A stretch of DNA of 64,000 nucleotides, taken from Hybos culiciformis. Its lineage: Eukaryota; Arthropoda; Insecta; Diptera; Hybotidae. Positions within the stretch are counted from its first letter, which is position 1. Every line of letters starts with the position of its first letter. The notes under the pieces are model-generated. The model was not told the origin of the DNA. It saw only the letters and a list, made by a program, of their open reading frames with translations, and did not search any database. Made by a program: the position numbers and the translations under genes. This document shows, in pieces, positions 13,271 through 21,200 of the stretch. The DNA lies in assembly GCA_964007475.1 (NCBI GenBank), contig CAXFZM010000350.1, positions 124,001-188,000 of the forward strand. The letters run 5' to 3'.

Positions 13271-13387
13271 TTATTATTAAGGTTCCAAGTGCCTTAATAA
13301 TAAAGTCAGCAGAAGTTATTGAGGTTTCAAGTGCCTTAATAATTTCATAAAACAGAGGAAGTTGTTGAGGTTCAAGTGCCTTAATAA
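13271..13387 (+). other. Common-loop hairpins H1-H3
   Basis: H1: TTATTATTAAGG (13271-13282) / CCTTAATAATAA (13292-13303), 12 bp perfect, loop TTCCAAGTG. H2: TTATTGAGG (13316-13324) / CCTTAATAA (13334-13342), loop TTTCAAGTG, one G-U. H3: TTGTTGAGG (13362-13370) / CCTTAATAA (13379-13387), loop TTCAAGTG, two G-U. The right arms are the same in all three; the left arms drift only by A-to-G changes that keep pairing in + strand RNA. The second AATAAA overlaps the H1 right arm. Copies in the 3' LTR are at 15737-15853. Confidence 0.85.
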
Positions 13388-13397
13388 TTTCATAAAA

Positions 13398-13709
13398 GGT
13401 GAAGATATTCCAGTCCAAGTGCTGGAATAACATTCAGGTAAATATAGTAGAGTGGATCTTTTAGTTCAAGTACTAAAACACTCTGCAATATTACCTTCAG
13501 TAATTGTTAATACATTGAATATTCTAGTCCAAGTACTAGAATATTTTGTATTTGGTGAAGATATTCCAGTCCAAGTGCTGGAATAACATTCAGGTAAATA
13601 TAGTAGAGTGGATCTTTTAGTTCAAGTACTAAAACACTCTGCAATATTACCTTCAGTAATTGTTAATACATTGAATATTCTAGTCCAAGTACTAGAATAT
13701 TTTGTATTT
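13398..13709 (+). repeat. 156-bp LTR-internal tandem duplication with hairpins H4-H6 twice
   Basis: Two adjacent 156-bp copies (13398-13553, 13554-13709) with no difference noticed. Each holds three hairpins. H4: TATTCCAG (13406-13413) / CTGGAATA (13422-13429), loop TCCAAGTG. H5: TTTTAG (13459-13464) / CTAAAA (13473-13478), loop TTCAAGTA, extended past a GATC bulge by AGAGTG (13449-13454) / CACTCT (13479-13484) and further by AGGTAA (13436-13441) / TTACCT (13491-13496). H6: AATATTCTAG (13518-13527) / CTAGAATATT (13536-13545), loop TCCAAGTA. Second-copy positions are +156. The 3' LTR equivalent is 15864-16175. Confidence 0.9.
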
Positions 13710-13727
13710 CAATTTTTAGCTCTTTGG

Positions 13728-13940
13728 CAGCAGTTCACGGTTGTTTAGTCCAAGTGCTAAACAACCCCAGCAAAGTCCGGATTTAGTGTACGTACTAAAT
13801 CCACCATCAGTCGGTATATTCATACATAATTTAGTCAGGACAGCAGTTCACGGTTGTTTAGTCCAAGTGCTAAACAACCCCAGCAAAGTCCGGATTTAGT
13901 GCACGTACTAAATCCACCATCAGTTCGGTATATTCATACA
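13728..13940 (+). repeat. 113-bp LTR-internal tandem duplication with hairpins H7-H8 twice
   Basis: CAGCAGTTCACGG begins copies at 13728 and 13841; the second is cut by the LTR end. H7: GGTTGTTTAG (13739-13748) / CTAAACAACC (13757-13766), 10 bp perfect, loop TCCAAGTG; second copy 13852-13879. H8: GGATTTAG (13779-13786) / CTAAATCC (13795-13802), loop TGTACGTA; second copy 13892-13915 with loop TGCACGTA. The two copies differ at that loop base and by one T in CAGTTCGG. The 3' LTR equivalent is 16194-16406. Confidence 0.9.
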
Positions 13941-13945
13941 TATTT

Positions 13946-13963
13946 TGGTGACCCCGACGTGAT
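13946..13963 (+). other. Primer binding site (minus-strand priming)
   Basis: TGGTGACCCCGACGTGAT starts 5 nt after the LTR end. TGG is the complement of the CCA tail of a tRNA, and the rest would pair with a tRNA whose 3' end reads CGGGGTCA before CCA. I cannot assign the isoacceptor without a tRNA set. Position and TGG start are as expected for an LTR element. Confidence 0.8.
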
Positions 13964-14096
13964 AGCATCAATTCATATTGAAGACACACATAAGTGTCCG
14001 AAGCAAAAATAAGCAACAATACATTGAAGGCATACATAATTGCCAGACGTCATAACCCACTACGTACTACGGTTCATATTGGACAGAAGCAGCAAA
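13964..14096 (+). other. Untranslated leader between PBS and gag
   Basis: An AT-rich stretch between the primer binding site and the gag ATG. No common-loop hairpin is present; only short self-complementary bits such as ACACATAAGTGT are seen. It probably belongs to the 5' leader of the genomic RNA together with R-U5. The gag frame stays open upstream to a TTG at 14040, but there is no ATG there. Confidence 0.6.
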
Positions 14097-15371
14097 ATGG
14101 ACAAGTTATCAACACAACAAACTACAACAGGAAGAGATATTGAACAATTAATTTCTAATTTCAAAAGGGATTCTCCGGTCAGGAAGACTACTGTGAGGTA
14201 CTTCCTAGTGAAGTTAGAGAAGCTAGAAACATTATGGACGGAATTCCAGGAAAGAGAGGATGAAATTAACGAACTTCAGTTAATTGAATCCGAGCACGAA
14301 TACTTTAAGAGGAAGTATTACGACAATATAAAGGCATTGGTAGACAAATATGAAGCAGAATTCGTCGAAGCGATGACGAAAATTAAGGCAGAAGCAGAGA
14401 AAGCAACAAACAGTGAGGAATGTGAATCAGAGAATCAACATAGCATCCAGAAGGTATCAAGAAGGCAATCAGCAATTATGGAATCATTGAGACGATTATT
14501 AAGCAACCTTGTAGCTGAGGAAACTGCAGGTCATCCAGCTGAGTATTTTACAACGCAACTCGTCACCATTAACAGCTTGTGGAATCAAATTGAAATGTTG
14601 AATTACACCATTTGGGAGACAACTGACGATCCTGTGGCACAAGGGTATAACATGACAGCATACATTGAACTCGAAAAAGCAGTCCAAGAACATCGCATAG
14701 ATTTAAATAGTAAGCAACAGTCACACGGAGCAACCTCAGGAGCAAGAGTAGACAAACCGACTCTAGAATTACCGGAAATGACAATACCCAAGTTCGATGG
14801 AGATTACTTGAAATGGCAACAATTTTTTGACATGTTTTCTCAGATGATTCACAATCAACCATTATCCGCTATCCAGAAAATGTGGTACCTAAAAACTAAT
14901 GTGACGGGAGAGGCAGAAAGGTTAATTAGGCATTTAACCCTAACTGAAAGTAATTACGAAGCAGCGTGGAAAATGATGCAAGAGAGGTATGATAATAAGC
15001 GTGTATTAATTGCAGCCGTGATTCATAACCTAGTATCACAACCCAATTTATCATCAGATTCAGCTTCAGCAACATCGGTTAAAAATCTACATGATACCAC
15101 GTACGAAAGTTTAATAGCGCTAAATAATTTAGGTATTGACACGTCATCCTGGTCGCCGCTATTAGGTTATCTATTACTCAAAAAACTGGATCGTCAAAGT
15201 CATGTCATTTTTGAACAATCATTAGAGAATCCAAAAGAAGTACAACCAATAGAAGACTTTTTAAAATTTTTGGAGTGTAGGTTCCAAACATTAGAAGCAA
15301 TTGGATATAAGGATAAACCTAGCATCGTACCCAGACGACAACAATGCGACGTGCAGGTAAATAACGGTTGA
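14097..15371 (+). CDS. gag: BEL/Pao-type Gag protein, C-terminally truncated (DUF1759-like)
   Basis: 424 aa from ATG 14097, the first ATG of the open frame, in a good animal context (GCAAAATGG), to TGA 15371. Gag is the structural protein that packages retroelement RNA in cytoplasmic particles. Residues 1-110 are charged and helical (RKTTVRYFLVKLEKLETLW, then a run rich in E and K), like the N-terminal part of BEL/Pao gags. Residues 222-402 resemble DUF1759: LPEMTIPKFDGD, LKWQQFFDMF, a YLK near residue 264, GEAERLI, and a closing LECRFQTLEAIG. No CCHC zinc knuckle and no DTG/DSG protease motif follows. In autonomous relatives this frame normally continues into protease, RT, RNase H and integrase. 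Here it ends 24 bp before the 3' LTR, so a deletion from just after DUF1759 to near the polypurine tract is inferred. No internal stop or frameshift is seen, so a Gag fragment could still be made. Confidence 0.9.
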   Translation: MDKLSTQQTTTGRDIEQLISNFKRDSPVRKTTVRYFLVKLEKLETLWTEFQEREDEINELQLIESEHEYFKRKYYDNIKALVDKYEAEFVEAMTKIKAEAEKATNSEECESENQHSIQKVSRRQSAIMESLRRLLSNLVAEETAGHPAEYFTTQLVTINSLWNQIEMLNYTIWETTDDPVAQGYNMTAYIELEKAVQEHRIDLNSKQQSHGATSGARVDKPTLELPEMTIPKFDGDYLKWQQFFDMFSQMIHNQPLSAIQKMWYLKTNVTGEAERLIRHLTLTESNYEAAWKMMQERYDNKRVLIAAVIHNLVSQPNLSSDSASATSVKNLHDTTYESLIALNNLGIDTSSWSPLLGYLLLKKLDRQSHVIFEQSLENPKEVQPIEDFLKFLECRFQTLEAIGYKDKPSIVPRRQQCDVQVNNG

Positions 15372-15384
15372 GTTAGTACTCAAC
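15367..15384 (+). other. Short palindrome over the gag stop
   Basis: GTTGAGT (15367-15373) and ACTCAAC (15378-15384) form a 7-bp stem with a TAGT loop. The gag stop TGA (15369-15371) is inside the left arm and the purine-rich tract begins right after. Its AG-T...A-CT top resembles hairpins H5-H8, but the loop is shorter. Could be chance. Confidence 0.45.
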
Positions 15385-15395
15385 GGGGGCCAGAA
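15385..15395 (+). other. Polypurine tract (plus-strand primer)
   Basis: GGGGGCCAGAA lies directly against the TG of the 3' LTR, where RNase H leaves the plus-strand primer. Two C residues interrupt it, so it is a weak tract; position is the main evidence. Confidence 0.6.
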
Positions 15396-15736
15396 TGTTC
15401 AGAAACATCATTATGATATTGAAGAAAAAACAAAAAAAAATTGAACAACAATAATTATGTTGATAAAGCATTACACTTTATCAACCCAATTATTTAGGTG
15501 TAATTTAATATGTCTGTAAATATTTATATGTTATATATTAAGAATGAATTTATACGGAATTTGATTATGTAGCAATTTTGGTAAAAATAATAATGTAAGT
15601 AAGTTCTAAATAAAATATATTATGATACAAATGCTGACTAGGGACTAAAATAGTATAAAAATGCATGAATTTGAATAATAAAGTCATTATAATTTTAGAA
15701 ACAGATTAAAGTGTTTGTTCTTTTATTGTAATCCCC

Positions 15737-16381
15737 TTATTATTAAGGTTCCAAGTGCCTTAATAATAAAGTCAGCAGAAGTTATTGAGGTTTCAAGTGC
15801 CTTAATAATTTCATAAAACAGAGGAAGTTGTTGAGGTTCAAGTGCCTTAATAATTTCATAAAAGGTGAAGATATTCCAGTCCAAGTGCTGGAATAACATT
15901 CAGGTAAATATAGTAGAGTGGATCTTTTAGTTCAAGTACTAAAACACTCTGCAATATTACCTTCAGTAATTGTTAATACATTGAATATTCTAGTCCAAGT
16001 ACTAGAATATTTTGTATTTGGTGAAGATATTCCAGTCCAAGTGCTGGAATAACATTCAGGTAAATATAGTAGAGTGGATCTTTTAGTTCAAGTACTAAAA
16101 CACTCTGCAATATTACCTTCAGTAATTGTTAATACATTGAATATTCTAGTCCAAGTACTAGAATATTTTGTATTTCAATTTTTAGCTCTTTGGCAGCAGT
16201 TCACGGTTGTTTAGTCCAAGTGCTAAACAACCCCAGCAAAGTCCGGATTTAGTGTACGTACTAAATCCACCATCAGTCGGTATATTCATACATAATTTAG
16301 TCAGGACAGCAGTTCACGGTTGTTTAGTCCAAGTGCTAAACAACCCCAGCAAAGTCCGGATTTAGTGCACGTACTAAATCC
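15737..16381 (+). other. Common-loop hairpin array, 3' LTR copy
   Basis: Exact counterpart of the 13271-13915 array at +2466: thirteen stem-loops (H1-H3, H4-H6 twice, H7-H8 twice). If R starts near the TATA-predicted site, part of this array would also be present at the 3' end of the RNA, upstream of or around the poly(A) site. Confidence 0.85.
15765..15770 (+). terminator. Poly(A) signal of the 3' LTR (second AATAAA)
   Basis: AATAAA in the 3' LTR, about 110 bp downstream of the TATA box and so probably inside R. Five of its six bases form the right arm of the first common-loop hairpin. The 5' LTR equivalent is 13299-13304. Which of the two AATAAA copies is used cannot be told from sequence. 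Confidence 0.4.
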
Positions 16382-16406
16382 ACCATCAGTTCGGTATATT
16401 CATACA

Positions 16407-16411
16407 CCCCC
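16407..16411. repeat. Target-site duplication, right
   Basis: CCCCC follows the terminal CA of the 3' LTR and leads into TAACTTTAAC of the satellite. With the left copy it shows a simple integrase-type insertion without flank loss. Confidence 0.92.
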
Positions 16412-18299
16412 TAACTTTAACACATAAAATGTTGACTTTGGGCTGGTTTTTTGTTCATTTCTCCGGCTCCAGACCTCGGAGAACTTCCGTTTTTGGCTTA
16501 AATTAAAGGTCTAGAAATTACGCTTCTTTCTGTGCAGTTTTTATGAAAATCGGTTTTCTAGATCCGGAGAAATAAACGATAAGGTGAGCAAACCCCCTAA
16601 CTTTAACACATAAAATGTTGACTTTGGGCTGGTTTTTTGTTCATTACTCCGGCTCCAGACCTCGGACAACCTCCGTTTTTGGCTTAAATTAAAGGTCTAG
16701 GAATTACGCTTCTTTCTGTGCAATTTTTATGAAAATCGGTTCTCTAGATCCGGAGAAGTAAACGATAAGGTGAGCAAACCCCCTAGCTTTAACACATAAA
16801 ATGTTGACTTTGGGCTGGTTTTTTGTTCATTACTCCGGCTCCAGACCTCGGAGAACCTCCGTTTTTGGCTTAAATTAAAGGTCTAGAAATTACGCTTCTT
16901 TCTGTGCAATTTTTATGTAAATCGGTTTTCTAGATCCGGAGAAATAAACGATAAGGTGAGCAAACCCCCTAACTTTAACACATAAAATGTTGACTTTGGG
17001 CTGGTTTTTTGTTCATTACTCCGGCTCCAGACTTCGGCGGACCTCCGTTTTTGGCTTAAATCAAAGGTCTAGAAATTACGCTTCTTTCTGTGCAATTTTT
17101 ATGAAAATCGGTTTTCTAGATCCGGAGAAATAAACGATAAGGTGAGCAAACCCCCTAATTTTAACCCATAAAATGTTGACTTTGGGCTGGTTTTTTGTTC
17201 ATTACTCCGGCTCCAGACCTCGGAGAACCTCCGTTTTTGGCTTAAATTAAAGGTCTAGAAATTACGCTTCTCTCTGTGCAGTTTTTATGTAAATCGGTTT
17301 TCTAGATCCGGAGAAATAAACGATAAGGTGAGCAAACCTCCTAACTTTAACACATAAAATGTTGACTTTGGGCTGGGTTTTTGTTCATTACTCCGGCTCC
17401 AGACCTCGGAGAACCTCCGTTTTTGGCTTAAATTAAAGGTCTAGAAATTACGCTTCTTTCTGTGCAATTTTTATGAAAATCGGTTTTCTAGATCCGGAGA
17501 AATAAACGATAAGGTGAGCAAACCCCCTAACTTTAACACATAAAATGTTGACTTTGGGCTGGTTTTTTGTTCATTACTCCGGCTCCAGACCTCGGAGAAC
17601 CTTCGTTTTTGGCTTAAATTAAAGGTCTAGAAATTACGCTTCTTTCTGTGCAATTTTTATGAAAATCGGTTTTCTAGATCCGGAGAAATAAACGATAAGG
17701 TGAGCAAACCCCCTAACTTTAACACATAAAATGTTGACTTTGGGCTGGTTTTTTGTTCATTACTCCGGCTCCAGACCTCGGAGAACCTCCGTTTTTGGCT
17801 TAAATTAAAAATCTAGAAATTACGCTTCTTTCTGTGCAATTTTTATGAAAATCGGTTTTCTAGATCCGGAGAAATAAACGATAAGGTGAACAAACCCCCT
17901 AACTTTAACACATAAAATGTTGACTTTGGGCTGGTTTTTTGTTCATTACTCCGGCTCCAGACCTCGGAGAACTTCCGTTTTTGGCTTAAATTAAAGGTCT
18001 AGAAATTACGCTTCTTTCTGTGCAATTTTTATGAAAATCGGTTTTCTAGATCCGGAGAAATAAACGATAAGGTGAGCAAACCCCCTAACTTTAACACATA
18101 AAATGTTGACTTTGGGCTGGTTTTTTGTTCATTACTCCGGCTCCAGACCTCGGACAACCTCCGTTTATGGCTTAAATTAAAGGTCTAGGAATTACGCTTC
18201 TTTCTGTGCAATTTTTATGAAAATCGTTTCTCTAGATCCGGAGAAGTAAACGATAAGGTGAGCAAACCCCCTAGCTTTAACACATAAAATGTTGACTTT

Positions 18300-21200
18300 G
18301 GGCTGGTTTTTTGTTCATTACTCCGGCTCCAGACTTCGGCGGACCTCCGTTTTTGGCTTAAATTAAAGGTCTAGAAATTACGCTTCTTTCTGTGCAATTT
18401 TTATGTAAATCGGTTTTCTAGATCCGGAGAAATAAACGATAAGGTGAGCAAACCCCCTAACTTTAACACATAAAATGTTGACTTTGGGCTGGTTTTTTGT
18501 TCATTACTCCGGCTCCAGACTTCGGCGGACCTCCGTTTTTGGCTTAAATTAAAGGTCTAGAAATTACGCTTCTTTCTGTGCAATTTTTATGAAAATCGGT
18601 TTTCTAGATCCGGAGAAATAAACGATAAGGTGAGCAAACCCCCTAACTGTAACACATAAAATGTTGACTTTGGGCTGGTTTTTTGTTCATTACTCCGGCT
18701 CTAGACCTCGGAGAACCTCCGTTTTTGGCTTAAATTAAAGGTCTAGAAATTACGCTTCTTTCTGTGCAATTTTTATGAAAATCGGTTTTCTAGATCCGGA
18801 GAAATAAACGATAAGGTGAGCAAACCCCCTAACTTTAACACATAAAATGTTGACTTTGGGCTGGTTTTTTGTTCATTACTCCGGCTCCAGACCTCGGAGA
18901 ACCTCCGTTTTTGGCTTAAATTAAAGGTCTAGAAATTACGCTTCTTTCTGTGCAATATTTATGAATCCGGAGAAATGCAATATTCTAGATCCGGAGAAAT
19001 AAACGATAAGGTGAGCAAACCCCCTAACTTTAACACATAAAATGTTGACTTTGGGCTGGTTTTTTGTTCATTACTCGGTCTCCAGACCTCGGAGAACCTC
19101 CGTTTTTGGCTTAAATTAAAGGTCTAGAAATTACGCTTCTTTCTGTGCAATTTTTATGAAAATCGGTTTCCTAGATCCGGAGAAATAAACGATAAGGTGA
19201 GCAAACCCCCTAACTTTAACACATAAAATGTTGACTTTGGGCTGGTTTTTTGTTCATTACTCCGGCTCCAGACCTCGGAGAACCTCCGTTTTTGGCTTAA
19301 ATTAAAGGTCTAGAAATTACGCTTCTTTCTGTGCAATTTTTATATAAATCGGTTTTCTAGATCCGGAGAAATAAACGATAAGGTGAGCAAACCCCCTAAC
19401 TTTAACACATAAAATGTTGACTTTGGGCTGGTTTTTTGTTCATTACTCCGGCTCCAGACCTCGGAGAACCTCCGTTTTTGGCTTAAATTAAAGGTCTAGA
19501 AATTACGCTTCTTTCTGTGCAATTTTTATGAAAATCGGTTTTCTAGATCCGGAGAAATAAACGATAAGGTGAGCAAACCCCCTAACTTTAACACATAAAA
19601 TGTTGACTTTGGGCTGGGTTTTTGTTCATTACTCCGGCTCCAGACCTCGGAGAACCTCCGTTTTTGGCTTAAATTAAAGGTCTAGAAATTACGCTTCTTT
19701 CTGTGCAATTTTTATGTAAATCGGTTTTCTAGATCCGGAGAAATAAACGATAAGGTGAGCAAACCCCCTAACTTTAACACATAAAATGTTGACTTTGGGC
19801 TGGTTTTTTGTTCATTACTCGGGCTCCAGACCTCGGAGAACCTTCGTTTTTGGCTTAAATTAAAGGTCTAGAAATTACGCTTCTTTCTGTGCAATTTTTA
19901 TGAAAATCGGTTTTCTAGATCCGGAGAAATAAACGATAAGGTGAGCAAACCCCCTAACTTTAACACATAAAATGTTGACTTTGGGCTGGTTTTTTGTTCA
20001 TTACTCCGGCTCCAGACCTCGGAGAACCTCCGTTTTTGGCTTAAAATAAAGGTCTAGAAATTACGCTTCTTTCTGTGCAATTTTTATGAAAATCGGTTTT
20101 CTAGATCCGGAGAAATAAACGATAAGGTGAGCAAACCCCCTAACTTTAACACATAAAATGTTGACTTTGGGCTGGTTTTTTGTTCATTACTCCGGCTCCA
20201 GACCTCGGAGAACCTCCGTTTTTGGCTTAAATTAAAGGTCTAGAAATTACGCTTCTTTCTGTGCAATATTTATGAATCCGGAGAAATGCAATATTCTAGA
20301 TCCGGAGAAATAAACGATAAGGTGAGCAAACCCCCTAACTTTAACACATAAAATGTTGACTTTGGGCTGGTTTTTTGTTCATTACTCGGTCTCCAGACCT
20401 CGGAGAACCTCCGTTTTTGGCTTAAATTAAAGGTCTAGAAATTACGCTTCTTTCTGTGCAATTTTTATGAAAATCGGTTTCCTAGATCCGGAGAAATAAA
20501 CGATAAGGTGAGCAAACCCCCTAACTTTAACACATAAAATGTTGACTTTGGGCTGGTTTTTTGTTCATTACTCCGGCTCCAGACCTCGGAGAACCTCCGT
20601 TTTTGGCTTAAATTAAAGGTCTAGAAATTACGCTTCTTTCTGTGCAATTTTTATGAAAATCGTTTCTCTAGATCCGGAGAAGTAAACGATAAGGTGAGCA
20701 AACCCCCTAGCTTTAACACATAAAATGTTGACTTTGGGCTGGTTTTTTGTTCATTACTCCGGCTCCAGACTTCGGCGGACCTCCGTTTTTGGCTTAAATT
20801 AAAGGTCTAGAAATTACGCTTCTTTCTGTGCAATTTTTATGTAAATCGGTTTTCTAGATCCGGAGAAATAAACGATAAGGTGAGCAAACCCCCTAACTTT
20901 AACACATAAAATGTTGACTTTGGGCTGGTTTTTTGTTCATTACTCGGGCTCCAGACCTCGGAGAACCTTCGTTTTTGGCTTAAATTAAAGGTCTAGAAAT
21001 TACGCTTCTTTCTGTGCAATTTTTATGAAAATCGGTTTTCTAGATCCGGAGAAATAAACGATAAGGTGAGCAAACCCCCTAACTTTAACACATAAAATGT
21101 TGACTTTGGGCTGGTTTTTTGTTCATTACTCCGGCTCCAGACCTCGGAGAACCTCCGTTTTTGGCTTAAATTAAAGGTCTAGAAATTACGCTTCTTTCTG

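Larger units (their letters stand above)
12930..13940 (+). repeat. 5' LTR
   Basis: 1,011 bp, beginning TGTTCAG and ending ATACA. The first ~260 bp (likely U3) are AT-rich with an A-run at 12959-12974 and a long inverted repeat at 12984-13028. A TATA-like box is at 13188. The remaining ~700 bp are dominated by short inverted repeats with a common loop and by two internal tandem duplications (156 bp and 113 bp). It matches the 3' LTR at a constant offset of 2,466 bp; reading both in parallel I found no difference. Confidence 0.95.
12930..16406 (+). mobile_element. Non-autonomous BEL/Pao-type LTR retrotransposon
   Basis: A complete LTR-to-LTR element of 3,477 bp is inserted in the satellite. 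In order: 1,011-bp LTR (TG...CA ends), PBS starting 5 nt inside, 156-bp leader to the first gag ATG, gag ORF, purine-rich tract, 1,011-bp LTR. CCCCC flanks both sides. The assignment to BEL/Pao rests on the DUF1759-like gag region; the 5-bp target duplication agrees but also fits Gypsy. The internal region is only 1,455 bp, and protease, RT, RNase H and integrase are missing, so mobility would need enzymes in trans. LTRs of 1 kb are long for this group. Identical LTRs point to recent arrival. Confidence 0.93.
15396..16406 (+). repeat. 3' LTR
   Basis: 1,011-bp direct copy of the 5' LTR, starting TGTTCAG directly after the purine-rich tract and ending ATACA before the CCCCC target duplication. 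It carries the same TATA box (15654), AATAAA signals (15677, 15765) and hairpin family (15737-16381). Here the AATAAA motifs would direct 3'-end formation of the element RNA. Confidence 0.95.

Noticed and set aside
14040..14096. Extension of the gag frame upstream to a TTG at 14040
   Set aside because: TTG is an unlikely start in an animal mRNA. The ATG at 14097 has a good context, and the extra 19 residues show no family resemblance.
14681..14692. AGTCCAAG in gag matching the common hairpin loop
   Set aside because: The flanks are not complementary, so it is not a member of the hairpin family; a chance match.
14499..14862. Three short reverse-strand open frames (62-97 aa)
   Set aside because: They lie wholly inside gag, overlap each other, and show no recognisable domain; they are antisense shadows of the coding sequence.
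15354..15362. CAG/GTAAAT resembling a splice donor at the end of gag (also in the LTR near 13435)
   Set aside because: No matching acceptor context or downstream exon remains within the element; such matches are common in AT-rich DNA.
12930..16406. Endogenous retrovirus with an envelope gene
   Set aside because: Only a gag-type frame is present; the 24 bp between the gag stop and the 3' LTR cannot hold pol or env.
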